Shown here: piece after piece, positions 25,978 to 35,242 of the stretch
How positions within the stretch are numbered: position 1 is the first letter of the stretch
How the letters are laid out: every line of letters starts with the position of its first letter
Assembly: GCF_039655875.1 (NCBI RefSeq)
Contig: NZ_JBBYXK010000006.1
Coordinates: forward strand, 62,001-126,000
Direction: 5' to 3'
Length of the DNA: 64,000 nucleotides
Origin: Emcibacter sp. SYSU 3D8
GTDB taxonomy: Bacteria; Pseudomonadota; Alphaproteobacteria; SMXS01
Position numbers and translations under genes: made by a program
Notes under the pieces: model-generated
What the model saw: only the letters and a program-made list of their open reading frames with translations
Database searches by the model: none
Told to the model about the DNA's origin: nothing

Positions 25978-27300
25978 TCACGTCCGCGAACCAGTCCGAT
26001 TGGCCAGCAGATGTTGGATCGCCAGCGCGGCCGGAACACAGAGCAGGATTTCCAACGGCATCCTGAAGCGTGACTCTGGAAATGTCACTGCGTGTACCGC
26101 AGCATGCCCTAAGAACAATAATAATACCGGGGCCGCCCAAAGTATTTCGTCTTTTCTACGGCGAGTTAGGAGGAAACCTCCAATTGCCGCCGCAAACAAC
26201 CCTGCATAGTAAAATACGGAAACGAAAGATGTGATTTTCCGTGGGTGAAAACTGATTATCTTGAGCTCCTGAGCATTTTTGTCAAAAGAAACGTCACCTG
26301 AACCAAGCGGCATCGGCGACGGAGCAAGGAAGTAGGTGAAAGATGCCGCGACTGATTTGATAAACCTAACAGGTCTCTTCTTAATGCCTCTCATTACTTC
26401 GGATTTTAGAAAGTCATCGCGAGCGCATACACTTGCCGGCTCATCCAGCATACGGACATGGCGGTCCGCGTAGTCATTTAGGAACTGGCCGGCGACGTCA
26501 ACATCCACAGCCGACTCTATGTCACCCATCATCTCATGATTGCCCTTGAATAGGTTCATTCCGCCAGTGCAACTGCCGGTCGGCTCATACCGATCGAATT
26601 TGGCATGCAGGTACATCTGCCAGGGCGCCAGAATTAGGAGAGATATCAGCAAGAAACTGCTTAGGAAAAGCAGGAGGTGTCGGGCGGATATGGTTTTCGT
26701 CATCCACAACCCACCACCAATGATTAACGCAGCAATAGCGAAAACGACCCCAGACGGGCGGAGTAGCATGGCCAAGCCAGTGACCGACCCGAGCGCAAGT
26801 CCAAGCAAGGGGCTGGCATAGAGGCGCTGGCAAAGACATACGAACAGAACACAGAAAAGTGCGTACCAAGCCGTCTCCCGTAATGCCAGCATTTCGCGGA
26901 AAAACCAGACATTGGTGAACAGGAGTCCAACAAGCACGATCTTGCCGACCGTCCCGAAAGCCATCAACCGGCTTCTGAATATCATCCAGAGAGCGAGTAG
27001 GGCGACAGCGAGATTTCCGAGCAACGCAATCTGAATTTGATAGGTGCCCGAGATTTTGCCCGCTGCGGCGATAACCGCCGAGTAAAATGGCGGTCGATAA
27101 GCGGCATAGTCATAGGGCATGTTAGGAGGCACAACACCGTCGAAAACCACATTCGAGTGCAAGAGATAGTGAGAAGAGTCGATTATATCGACCTTGCCTA
27201 ACGTCATACCTACGACGACGATGATGATTAGGACAGACGCGGGAAAAAAAAACAATACAGCGTCGCTTATCGCGCGCGGTGCTGAAAATCTTGCTAACAA
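25978..27300 (-). CDS. GT-C-like (ArnT/PMT type) membrane glycosyltransferase
   Basis: 440 residues, roughly ten membrane helices. After TM1, a periplasmic loop carries ...GKVDIIDSSHYL and YRPPFYS, which echoes the Asp-containing and R-P-P-x-Y-P features of GT39/ArnT-like enzymes. A later periplasmic part with several Cys (SCTGG, SVCARDD) follows residue 245. TTG start with AAGGA eight bases upstream. Such enzymes move a sugar from a polyprenyl-phosphate donor to an extracytoplasmic acceptor. Coupled to the HAD-UbiA gene, which could make the donor. AT-rich composition suggests transfer. Family-level call only. Confidence 0.65.
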   Translation of the reverse strand: MLARFSAPRAISDAVLFFFPASVLIIIVVVGMTLGKVDIIDSSHYLLHSNVVFDGVVPPNMPYDYAAYRPPFYSAVIAAAGKISGTYQIQIALLGNLAVALLALWMIFRSRLMAFGTVGKIVLVGLLFTNVWFFREMLALRETAWYALFCVLFVCLCQRLYASPLLGLALGSVTGLAMLLRPSGVVFAIAALIIGGGLWMTKTISARHLLLFLSSFLLISLLILAPWQMYLHAKFDRYEPTGSCTGGMNLFKGNHEMMGDIESAVDVDVAGQFLNDYADRHVRMLDEPASVCARDDFLKSEVMRGIKKRPVRFIKSVAASFTYFLAPSPMPLGSGDVSFDKNAQELKIISFHPRKITSFVSVFYYAGLFAAAIGGFLLTRRRKDEILWAAPVLLLFLGHAAVHAVTFPESRFRMPLEILLCVPAALAIQHLLANRTGSRT

Positions 27301-27902
27301 AGTCGCGTTCCTTCGTGCCTGCGCTGCGCTAGGCGCAGACGATAGTACCGACGGTGCGGCAACTCAAATGTTCGGTTTCGACCCCAATGGCTCTAACAAT
27401 GGGTAGGGCTTACCCTTGCTCGTAGAGACCGTTCATCTAGCATATTTTCAGCGACAGACTTGCAACCCCATGCGTGCAAATCTGGACTATTTTTAAGCGG
27501 CCTATAGCGCTGATGCGTGGAGACCGTAGCAATAAGCACTGTCGCGTTATAATGAACCGTTCGCTCAGCCCCGTCCCCGCCGTGAGTGGCGGGATCCGGG
27601 GCGCAACACCCGGACCCCCAGTTCACTCAGCCCCCTCCTGGAACGCGCCAGCTCGGTGTCGCGCCCGCCGGCAATCATTTTGACGTAAATTTGATCGATC
27701 GCCCTAACATGGATCAGTGTTGCGGTGCCGGAATTACCGGTGCCAACCGCCACCCTGTCAACAACCACAGGTGCGCGCACCCGGCGCCCTGATGCAGCAT
27801 CGGCCCGTCCTGTCCCGCCGGAATGTGTTTTACCCGGCACAAAATTGGGGCACGCTCCACCATCGCATGCCCGTAGGGGCGTGCCGGAACATTGGGGAAC
27901 AC
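27301..27902. other. Non-coding stretch before the AttH-like operon
   Basis: About 600 bases. It carries the AT-rich promoter region of the GT-C gene, a TATAAT at 27548-27553 without a good -35, a pair of GC hairpins around 27578-27616 (CCGCC/GGCGG, then TCCGG/CCGGA) without a T-run, and an open frame continuous with the AttH-like gene that is judged non-coding because the ribosome site is at 27903. No tRNA or repeat seen. Confidence 0.55.
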
Positions 27903-29030
27903 ATGCTCAGTCCGCTCGACGAAACCCTGATGCATCAGGGCCCGGTCACCTTCGATCATGCCCTGACCAGCGACCATCGATTTTTCGACCGCATGTGGCT
28001 GGGCGGCCATTGCGCCGACAATATCAAGTTCATCAGCGGCATGGCCGCCTACAAGAACATGAACGCCTTCGAAGGCTTCATCTGCGTGCAAAAGGATGGC
28101 CGGCAGTACAACGCCCGCTTCGCCCGCCCGTTCATCCCGCGCCTGGGCGATCTGTCCGTCGGCCCGCTCGCCCTCGATGTCGTCGAGCCGCTGAAGAAAC
28201 TGCGCCTCACCCTGGCCGCGCCCGACGGGCAGCCGGTCGAGGCCGACATCACCTTTACCGGTCTCTATCCGGCCCACGAGGAAGCCCATCACCTGCGCCG
28301 CATCACCGGCCGCCTGCAGCAGGATTACCGCCGTTTCGACCAGATCGGACGGCTGGACGGCTGGCTCAAGATCGCCGGCGAACGGATCGAGATCAGCGAC
28401 TGGTACGGCGCCCGCGACCATTCCTGGGGCGTCCGCCCGGGCGTGGGCGGCTACGAGCCGGCCACCTTCATCCCCGCCGCCGCCGAACCGGCCACCCTGG
28501 GCCAGCTCTTCATCTGGCTTGCCTTCCGCACCCCGTCCATGGCCGGCCAGATGCAACGCCAGGAGGACAGCCGCGGCAAGCCGCTCATGCAGGATGGCTA
28601 CATTCTCCGCGACGGCCAGGAAATCCGGGTCCGCGACATCCAGCACGATATCGAGTTCGTTCCCGGCACCCGCGTCTACAACACCTGCCGGCTCAAGGTC
28701 CTGCTCGAGAACGGCGAGACCCTTGATATCGAGGGACAGGCCCTGCTGGCCCCCTGGTGCTACAAGGGATCGGGCTACGACAGCGGCTATGACGACGAGA
28801 TGGGGCTCGGCTTTCACCGCGGCGAAACCGCCCAGTACGACGTCTACGACGTCTCCCACCCGGAAAAGGTCATTCTGCCCGACGGCCGCATCATCGAGCC
28901 CACGCACCGCGAGCAGCCCGCCACGATCACCGTCAACGGCGAGAAGGGGCTGGCGCACTTCCCGGTGATCAACTGGGGCGTCGTCGAACGCTACGGCCTG
29001 TCCAAGCCCGGCAGCAACCGCCGCACCTGA
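27903..29030 (+). CDS. AttH/CrtC-like beta-barrel protein of unknown function
   Basis: 375 residues. Start at ATG 27903, because GGGGAACAC sits directly upstream; the frame opens 62 codons earlier without a ribosome site. The conserved motif is DWYGARDHSWGVRPG (about 166-180), followed by a second half rich in beta strands (GLGFHRGETAQYDVYDV). The W-x-G-x-R-D-H-S-W-G-x-R signature occurs in lipocalin-fold proteins such as carotenoid 1,2-hydratase (CrtC), AttH and related DUF families. First gene of a three-gene operon; seven bases separate it from the next start. Substrate unknown, perhaps a hydrophobic lipid or steroid. Confidence 0.65.
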   Translation: MLSPLDETLMHQGPVTFDHALTSDHRFFDRMWLGGHCADNIKFISGMAAYKNMNAFEGFICVQKDGRQYNARFARPFIPRLGDLSVGPLALDVVEPLKKLRLTLAAPDGQPVEADITFTGLYPAHEEAHHLRRITGRLQQDYRRFDQIGRLDGWLKIAGERIEISDWYGARDHSWGVRPGVGGYEPATFIPAAAEPATLGQLFIWLAFRTPSMAGQMQRQEDSRGKPLMQDGYILRDGQEIRVRDIQHDIEFVPGTRVYNTCRLKVLLENGETLDIEGQALLAPWCYKGSGYDSGYDDEMGLGFHRGETAQYDVYDVSHPEKVILPDGRIIEPTHREQPATITVNGEKGLAHFPVINWGVVERYGLSKPGSNRRT

Positions 29031-29037
29031 GGAAACC

Positions 29038-30099
29038 ATGCCCGAACTCCAGCCCGGCGCCGTCGCCGCCTATCTGTCCCGGGGTCTCGGCGCGTCCGTC
29101 GCCATCCGCACGCTGCGTCAGACCTTTCCAGGCGCCTCCCGCGAAACCTGGCTGGTCGATGCCGAAGTCTCCGGCAGGCCTGAAGGCTTTGTCGTCCGTG
29201 TCGATTGCCCCGGTGGCCCCGGTGTGCCCCAGGACATGAAACACGAATGGAAGGTCTATGAGCGGCTCTGGAACACCGAAATTCCGGTCGCCGAGCCGCT
29301 CTGGTATGCCGACAGCATCGACTTCGCCGAAGGCCGCCCCCACATGGTGCGCCGCCTCGTCGACGGCAGCACCCACATCGCCGGCCTCACCGACCAGACC
29401 GACGAGGGCAAGCGCCTGCGCCGCGCCGTGGTATTCGAGCATGTCGAGAAGCTGGCCGCGCTCCACCGCATGGATTGGCGGGCCCATGGCTTCGGCGATT
29501 TCATCGACGCGCCCGCAACCCCGGCCCGGTCCCTGCGCACCGAATTCGATATCTGGAAAAAGCTCTGGGTCGCCGGTCGCAGCGAACCCTTCCCGCTGAT
29601 CACCGAGGTACTCTACTGGCTCGAGGAAAACCTGCCCACCGACACGCCCATGATCTCGCTGGTCAAGGGCAACAACGGTGTCGGCGAGGAAATCTGGCGA
29701 GGCGGCAAGATCGTCGCCATGAGCGACTGGGAACTGGCCTCCCTCGGCGACGGCGCCCTCGATCTTGCCTTCTCACAGGGCACGCTGGCGCTCGACAATT
29801 TTGGCGACGCCATCACCCATTACGAACAATGCGTCGGCCACGAGGTTTCGCCCCACCGCCTCGCTTTCTGCATGTTCTGGATCATGTTCAAGGCGCTCTG
29901 TTGCCTCAATGTCTACATGCTCGGCGGCTGGCTCCGCGGTAACCCGCGCCTCAACCGGCCGGCCTTCGGTCTGGTCAGCGTCAAGGCTTACGAGCGCCGG
30001 CTCGCAGGCTGCCTCGGCAAGGACCTGGTCGATGCCTGGCGCGAGATCGCCGGCGATCAGGTCAGCACCTACGCCCGCTTCGGGGAGAGCAGGAAATGA
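29038..30099 (+). CDS. APH-fold phosphotransferase family protein with altered catalytic loop
   Basis: 353 residues with the aminoglycoside-phosphotransferase fold. The usual Brenner motif H-x-D-x4-N is replaced by VKGNNGVGEEIW near residue 209, so both the catalytic Asp and the Mg-binding Asn positions differ (Asn and Glu). The following DFG counterpart, SDWELASLGDGALDLAF, is kept. GAGGAAACC precedes the ATG. Fused or adjacent APH proteins of this branch accompany acyl-CoA dehydrogenases and hydroxylases in lipid or steroid catabolism. It may be a pseudo-kinase or a family with another chemistry. Confidence 0.75.
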   Translation: MPELQPGAVAAYLSRGLGASVAIRTLRQTFPGASRETWLVDAEVSGRPEGFVVRVDCPGGPGVPQDMKHEWKVYERLWNTEIPVAEPLWYADSIDFAEGRPHMVRRLVDGSTHIAGLTDQTDEGKRLRRAVVFEHVEKLAALHRMDWRAHGFGDFIDAPATPARSLRTEFDIWKKLWVAGRSEPFPLITEVLYWLEENLPTDTPMISLVKGNNGVGEEIWRGGKIVAMSDWELASLGDGALDLAFSQGTLALDNFGDAITHYEQCVGHEVSPHRLAFCMFWIMFKALCCLNVYMLGGWLRGNPRLNRPAFGLVSVKAYERRLAGCLGKDLVDAWREIAGDQVSTYARFGESRK

Positions 30100-30590
30100 T
30101 CCCGTCCTCGCGCGATCTCATCGCCGGCATCGCCCGCACCCTTGAGGAAGAGGTACTGCCCGATCTGGCCACCGCCACCTGGACCGCCAGTTCCATCCGC
30201 AGTTGTCTCAGCCTCCTCGCCCATCTGGAAGAGCGGGTCGTCCACGAAGGCCGCATTCTGTTCGAGGACAATGCCGACATGCGCACCCTGCTCGGCCGGC
30301 TGCGCACCGATCTGTCCGAACCGCTGCCCGAGGCAGCCGTCGCCATATCCCTCGCGCTTGATGTCACCAGACCGCCTGCCGGATATCCGAGCGTCGCGGA
30401 CCTGGACGCCTTCAACCAGCGGCTCAAGACCGTGCTCGAGCAGACCATCACCGCCCTCCATGACGGCCGCGACAGTCTGGGCGAAGACCGGTTCCAGAGC
30501 CTGAACGGCAGCATCCTGGTCTATCTCGCCGCCGCCGCCGAGCGCGAAAGCATCATGTTCACCAGGGCCGGCGCCAGATCGCCGCTCTGA
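30096..30590 (+). CDS. Helical protein of unknown function, third gene of operon
   Basis: 164 residues, nearly all predicted helix with a pattern of L, A and E and no membrane segment or motif. Starts at ATGA overlapping the stop of the APH-fold gene, so translation is coupled and the three genes 27903-30590 form one operon. I do not recognise the family firmly; it resembles DUF6285-type proteins that sit beside APH-like phosphotransferases. Confidence 0.6.
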   Translation: MIPSSRDLIAGIARTLEEEVLPDLATATWTASSIRSCLSLLAHLEERVVHEGRILFEDNADMRTLLGRLRTDLSEPLPEAAVAISLALDVTRPPAGYPSVADLDAFNQRLKTVLEQTITALHDGRDSLGEDRFQSLNGSILVYLAAAAERESIMFTRAGARSPL

Positions 30591-30689
30591 ACCCATCCCG
30601 CATCAGGTCATGCGAAAGGTTGGCTTGCCATTGCCGCCGCGCCCATTAACGTGTCGGCAACATGTAAATTCTGTGAAGGCCTTGCTCCC

Positions 30690-31739
30690 ATGCCCACACT
30701 CTTCGATCCCCTCGATATCGGACCGCTCCACCTGCCCAACCGCATCATCATGGCGCCGCTCACCCGTGCCCGCGCTGGCGCCAGCCGCATCCCCAACGAC
30801 CTGATGCGCGACTATTATGTTCAGCGTGCCTCCGCCGGCCTGATCCTCACCGAGGCTACCTCGGTCGAGCCCATGGGCGTCGGCTATGCCGATACGCCCG
30901 GCATCTGGTCCGACGACCAGGTGGAAGGCTGGAAGCGCATCACGGATGCTGTCCACGCCGCCGGCGGCCGCATCGCCCTCCAGCTGTGGCATGTGGGCCG
31001 CATTTCGCACCCCATGTTCCTCAATGGCGACGAGCCCCTCGCGCCCTCCGCCGTCGCCGCCGAAGGTCATGTCAGCCATGTGCGCCCCAAGGTCGCCTTC
31101 CCCACACCCCGCTCGCTGGCGACGTCCGAGGTCCCCGGCATCGTCGAGGCCTTCCAGAACGGCGCCCGCAACGCCTTGCGTGCCGGTTTCGACGGCGTCG
31201 AGATTCACGGCGCCAACGGCTACCTGGTCGACCAGTTCCTCCAGACCGCCTCCAACCACCGCAACGATGGCTACGGCGGCTCCATCGAGAACCGCGCGCG
31301 CCTGATGCTTGAGGTGGCCGACGCCGTTACCGGCGTCTGGGGTGCCGACCGGGTTGGCATGCATCTCGCGCCGCGCGGCGACGCTCATTCCATGGGCGAC
31401 GAGAACCCTGCCGCGACCTTCGGCTATGTGGCGGCCGAGCTTGGCAAGCGCGGCCTGGCCTATCTCTGCGTCCGGGAATATGTCGGCGACAACCGCCTTG
31501 GGCCGCAGCTGAAAAAGCAGTTCGGCGGCCTCTATATCGCCAACGAGCGCTTCACCCAGGCGACAGCCGAAGCCGCCCTTGCCGCCGGCGAGGCCGACGC
31601 CATCGCCTTCGGCCAGCTCTTCATCTCCAACCCCGACCTGCCCCGCCGCTTCGCCGAGAACGCCGCGCTCAATGAGCCCGACCTGAAGACGTTCTATGCC
31701 AGCGGCCCCGCCGGTTATGTGGACTATCCTGCGCTCTAG
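30690..31739 (+). CDS. Old-yellow-enzyme family NADH:flavin oxidoreductase (NemA-like)
   Basis: 349 residues starting MPTLFDPLDIGPLHLPNRI; an upstream in-frame GTG at 30651 is ignored because this start fits the family. FMN TIM barrel with the substrate-binding pair His173 and Asn176 in EIHGANGYLVDQFLQ and the loop NDGYGGSIENRARL. Members reduce activated alkenes or nitro compounds with NAD(P)H. It stands alone between two operons, with a hairpin after its stop. Confidence 0.9.
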   Translation: MPTLFDPLDIGPLHLPNRIIMAPLTRARAGASRIPNDLMRDYYVQRASAGLILTEATSVEPMGVGYADTPGIWSDDQVEGWKRITDAVHAAGGRIALQLWHVGRISHPMFLNGDEPLAPSAVAAEGHVSHVRPKVAFPTPRSLATSEVPGIVEAFQNGARNALRAGFDGVEIHGANGYLVDQFLQTASNHRNDGYGGSIENRARLMLEVADAVTGVWGADRVGMHLAPRGDAHSMGDENPAATFGYVAAELGKRGLAYLCVREYVGDNRLGPQLKKQFGGLYIANERFTQATAEAALAAGEADAIAFGQLFISNPDLPRRFAENAALNEPDLKTFYASGPAGYVDYPAL

Positions 31740-31751
31740 AACACCGCTATT

Positions 31752-31777
31752 CCCGGCTCCGTCAGACCGGAGCCGGG
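31752..31777 (+). terminator. GC hairpin after the OYE gene
   Basis: 10-bp inverted repeat (31752-31761 with 31768-31777) with a six-base loop, followed only by GTCGTTTCC. Probable weak terminator or attenuator between the OYE-family and GST genes. Confidence 0.45.
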
Positions 31778-31814
31778 GTCGTTTCCTCAACCGATCCAGG
31801 AAGGAGGCGCCGCT

Positions 31815-32462
31815 ATGAGCGAACTGACCATCTGGACCTACGACTGGGTGCCCGCCGGCCCTCGCGGTTTCGTGCGCGATCTCAGGTTGAGATGGGCGTG
31901 CGAGGAGGCTGGCCTCCCCTATGCACTGCGCACGGTGCCGTTCGACGGCCGCGCAACCAACCACCTGGCGGACCAGCCGTTTGGCCAGGTGCCGTTTCTG
32001 AAGGACCGCGGCGTCGAGATATTCGAAAGCGGCGCGGGACTGCTGCACCTTGCGCGGAAAAGCGACAAGCTGATGCCGCGCGATCCGGTCGGAGAGGCGG
32101 AAACCCTGCAATGGACGATCGCCGCGCTCAACTCGGTCGAGATGGTGACCGTACCCTGGTGGTTCCTGAAGCTGGGCGGCGATGAAGACAACGGCCTCAG
32201 GGGATGGATGGCGCAACGCCTCGCCCATCTGGAAAGAGTTTTGGGCGAGCAGGACTGGCTCGCCGCCGGCCGCTTCACCGTCGCAGATCTCCTGATGGCG
32301 GATGTGCTGCGCGTTTCGGACATCCGCGCCTTCGGCAACCGGCCCGCCACCGAGGCCTATGTCGCTCGCGTGACCAGCCGCCCTGCCTTCCGAAAGGCTC
32401 TGGCCGACCAGATCGGCCATTTCGAGGCGGCCGACCGCACGAGAGAACAAGGGGCCGATTGA
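31815..32462 (+). CDS. Glutathione S-transferase family protein
   Basis: 215 residues. AAGGAGG precedes the ATG. Thioredoxin-like N-terminal domain with QPFGQVPFLKDRG and the E-S-G-A segment, then a helical domain ending in the F-T-V-A-D-L-L-M N-capping box (DWLAAGRFTVADLLMADVL). The N-terminus TYDWVPAGPRGFVRDLR is unusual, with no obvious catalytic Ser/Tyr/Cys at the normal site. Substrate unknown. Confidence 0.85.
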   Translation: MSELTIWTYDWVPAGPRGFVRDLRLRWACEEAGLPYALRTVPFDGRATNHLADQPFGQVPFLKDRGVEIFESGAGLLHLARKSDKLMPRDPVGEAETLQWTIAALNSVEMVTVPWWFLKLGGDEDNGLRGWMAQRLAHLERVLGEQDWLAAGRFTVADLLMADVLRVSDIRAFGNRPATEAYVARVTSRPAFRKALADQIGHFEAADRTREQGAD

Positions 32463-32638
32463 GGCCGCAGGCTTGGCGCCAGCCAAACGACGCCCGTCGC
32501 AGAGGCTCCGCCGCACGCTGAGTCAGCGTGGGCTGCCACTGCCTCGGCGCATGCTCCCATCCCGGACAGGACTCCCCGGCCCTCGCGCAACCTTTACGGA
32601 CGACTTGCGTTGTCCTTACAGGAAAGCGAGGAACCGTC

Positions 32639-33127
32639 ATGAGTTACATGCGCTTCGCGGCGATGATCGCGACATCGACCCTGCTGATGTTCGGCTTGAT
32701 GTACCTGAACACCTACGCGCTGGGTCATGTCGAATACAGCCAGACACGGATGTGGATGGCCGTCGTCATGGGCGCCTCGATGGCGGTGGTCATGATGGGT
32801 TTCATGTGGCGCATGTACGGCAATGCCAGGCTGAATGTCGCCATTGTGGCCGTCAGCCTTGCCGCATTTGCGGGCGCTCTTTGGCTGGTCCGCAGCCAGG
32901 AAACCGTCTCCGACGTCAGCTACATGAAGGCCATGATCCCGCATCATTCCATAGCGATCATGACCAGCGAACGCGCGCATATCAGGGATCCGGACGTGCG
33001 GCGCTTGGCCGATGGAATCATCGAGGCGCAGGTGCGTGAAATCCGGCAGATGCAACAGATGATCGATCGTCTGGAAGCCCGTCCGGTGCCTGACGGCGCG
33101 CCCGATCTTCCGCCCGAACGCCGGTAG
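32639..33127 (+). CDS. DUF305-type membrane protein
   Basis: 162 residues. Start at ATG 32639 with GAGGA upstream; the longer frame is not supported. Three helices in the first 90 residues, then a DUF305-like region with YMKAMIPHHSIAIMTSERAHIRDPDVRRLADGIIEAQVREIRQM. The His pair (H-H-S) and Met residues suggest metal binding, and DUF305 proteins often occur near copper-resistance genes, although none is adjacent here. Confidence 0.8.
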   Translation: MSYMRFAAMIATSTLLMFGLMYLNTYALGHVEYSQTRMWMAVVMGASMAVVMMGFMWRMYGNARLNVAIVAVSLAAFAGALWLVRSQETVSDVSYMKAMIPHHSIAIMTSERAHIRDPDVRRLADGIIEAQVREIRQMQQMIDRLEARPVPDGAPDLPPERR

Positions 33128-33158
33128 CCGCGCGGCCTGCGGCGCCTGGGAAAGTCAC

Positions 33159-33185
33159 GTCCCCGGCGCGCAACACGCCGGGGAC
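33159..33185. terminator. GC hairpin between convergent genes
   Basis: 10-bp perfect inverted repeat (33159-33168 with 33176-33185) without a T-run on either side, between the DUF305 gene and the thiolase stop. Possible terminator for either strand. Confidence 0.35.
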
Positions 33186-33195
33186 GCAAAACGGA

Positions 33196-34428
33196 TCAGA
33201 TGCGCTCGATGATCGTGCAGGGCGCCATGCCGCCGCCGGTGCACATGGTGACCAGGCCGGTCGCCAGGTTGCGGCGCTCCAGTTCATCGAGCAGCGTGCC
33301 CAGCAGCATGGCGCCGGTCGCACCGATCGGGTGACCCAGCGCCATGGCGCCGCCATTCACGTTGACCTTTTCCGGGTCCACGTTGAGATCGCGCATGAAC
33401 TTCAGCGGCACCACGGCGAACGCCTCGTTCACTTCCATCAGGTCGATATCGTTCAGGGTCATGCCCGCCTGCTTCAGCGCCTTCTTGGCGGCTGGCACCG
33501 GCGCGTTCAGCATCAATTCCGGGGAATCGCCCGCAGTCGCCACCGTGATGATACGCGCCCGCGGCTTCAGGCCATGCGCCTTGGCGTATTCCGGCGACGC
33601 CAGCACAACGCCGCTCGCGCCGTCGACCACGCCCGACGAATTGCCCGCATGGTGAATGAAATCGATCTTCACGTCCGGATAGGCCGCCTCGACCAGCTTG
33701 CGGTAGGTCAGGCCTTCCTCGTTGAGCGGATACTGGTACAGCTCCGTGAACGCCGGCTTCAGCTGCGCCAGCCCTTCCAGCGTGGTCTGCGGCCGCGGGA
33801 ATTCCTCACGGTCCAGCGCCACGGTGCCGTCTTCGTGATAGACCGGCACGACGCTGTTGTTGAAATAGCCGTTCTTGATGGCGTTATCGGCACGCTTTTG
33901 CGACTCGACCGCCAGGTTCTCGGTATCTTCGCGGGTGATCCCTTCCAGCGTCGCGATCAGGTCGGCGCACACGCCCTGATGCGGCTGCGGATGGATGGCG
34001 CGCAGATGCAGATTGTCACGGTCCATGGTCGGCAACCCGCCGCGCTGGGTCGAGGCATAGGACATGGACTCGACGCCGCCCGAAACCACCAGATGCTGCA
34101 TGCCCGACATGATGCCCATGGCGCCAAGATGGACCGCTGTCAGCGCCGAGCCGCAGAAACGGTCGAGCGAGAAGCCCGTCGCCAGGTTGCTCCAGCCCGC
34201 GTCCAGCGCCGACATGCGCGCAATGCAGGCGCCCTGCTTGCCCACCTGCGAGCCGCAGCCGGCGATCACGTCATCGACCTCGTCGGTATTCAGGTTGTTC
34301 CGCTCGCCCAGCGCCTTCAGCACCGTCGACAGCAGCCGCTGCGGGTGAACATCCGCAAGCGAACCCTTGCCTACCTTGCCAATGCCGCGCGGCGTGCGTG
34401 CCGTGTCGATGATCCATGCTTCGGTCAT
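33196..34428 (-). CDS. Acetyl-CoA acetyltransferase (thiolase)
   Basis: 410 residues. ATG 34428 with GGAG seven bases upstream; the frame runs on to 34572 without a site. Nucleophile Cys92 in [11 protein letters not shown], His366 in [16 protein letters not shown], and Cys396 in [10 protein letters not shown] complete the thiolase triad. It catalyses CoA-dependent cleavage or condensation of 3-ketoacyl-CoA; no partner hydratase or dehydrogenase is adjacent. Confidence 0.92.
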   Translation of the reverse strand: MTEAWIIDTARTPRGIGKVGKGSLADVHPQRLLSTVLKALGERNNLNTDEVDDVIAGCGSQVGKQGACIARMSALDAGWSNLATGFSLDRFCGSALTAVHLGAMGIMSGMQHLVVSGGVESMSYASTQRGGLPTMDRDNLHLRAIHPQPHQGVCADLIATLEGITREDTENLAVESQKRADNAIKNGYFNNSVVPVYHEDGTVALDREEFPRPQTTLEGLAQLKPAFTELYQYPLNEEGLTYRKLVEAAYPDVKIDFIHHAGNSSGVVDGASGVVLASPEYAKAHGLKPRARIITVATAGDSPELMLNAPVPAAKKALKQAGMTLNDIDLMEVNEAFAVVPLKFMRDLNVDPEKVNVNGGAMALGHPIGATGAMLLGTLLDELERRNLATGLVTMCTGGGMAPCTIIERI

Positions 34429-34684
34429 GATCTGCTCCGTTGACTTCCCGGCCCTGCGTCCGGGTCCAATATCAAGCCCTGAATGGGGCGGTGCCGCAGT
34501 TAGAGCATGGCGGACGCGTCTCTTCCAGTGGAATTTACCAGTCGGGAACCTGCTTTTTTTTCTCACCGGCATTATGAATTCGAAGTAGTCCCGCGAACGG
34601 CCCTAGCCAAACGCGTTCGGGCAACCTTATGCTTTTACAGAGGCTTATTCGAGGCGACCTCGACACAGTTGGAGAGGATGTGCC

Positions 34685-35224
34685 ATGGGATCCGAAACCG
34701 TTGACCTTCTCTCGCCGTACCGGCCCGAGGAATGCGCCCGGCGATTGCGGACAGTCACTGATCCCGGGCGTCGGTTTCGCGGCAACAACCCGCTCGTCGG
34801 CATGATCGCCGATGGCGCGCTACGCGTAAGGCGTCGGCTCGCCTACCGAAACTGGTTCCAGACCTACATGTTCGGCGTCATGGAACGGACGGGCGACGGC
34901 ACCCTGCTGCATTGTCGCTTCGGCCTGCACCCCGCCGCCCTGATCTTCCTGATCGTCTGGTTTTCGTTTGTGATCATCGGTGTGGGCGTCGGCCTTGCCG
35001 TGGCCCTTGACCTGTTCGGCGTCAATCAGGGCATCAAGGGGCCGCTCTGGCCGGCCGCCATCGTGCCCATCATCATGGCGGTCTTCGCGCTGGTTTGGCT
35101 GAAGCTGTCCCGGCGTCTCGCCGAGGAGGACGAACTGTTCATGATCGAGCTGATGCGCTTCAGCCTGGATGCTGAAGTGACACCTGAAGCGGCGTTGCGC
35201 CGCGCGGCCGTGGAGCCGCGCTGA
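34685..35224 (+). CDS. Membrane protein of unknown function, two helices
   Basis: 179 residues. Cytoplasmic Arg-rich N-terminal domain (about 80 residues), then two membrane helices (about 80-110 and 122-140) and a short acidic tail. AGAGG precedes the ATG. No family recognised. It is divergent from the thiolase and converges with the MDR reductase. Confidence 0.65.
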   Translation: MGSETVDLLSPYRPEECARRLRTVTDPGRRFRGNNPLVGMIADGALRVRRRLAYRNWFQTYMFGVMERTGDGTLLHCRFGLHPAALIFLIVWFSFVIIGVGVGLAVALDLFGVNQGIKGPLWPAAIVPIIMAVFALVWLKLSRRLAEEDELFMIELMRFSLDAEVTPEAALRRAAVEPR

Positions 35225-35242
35225 CGCACCATCCGGGCGATA

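Noticed and set aside
30603-32516. 637-codon minus-strand frame over the OYE-family and GST genes
   Set aside because: Both plus-strand genes carry clear family motifs; the opposite frame has none and no ribosome site.
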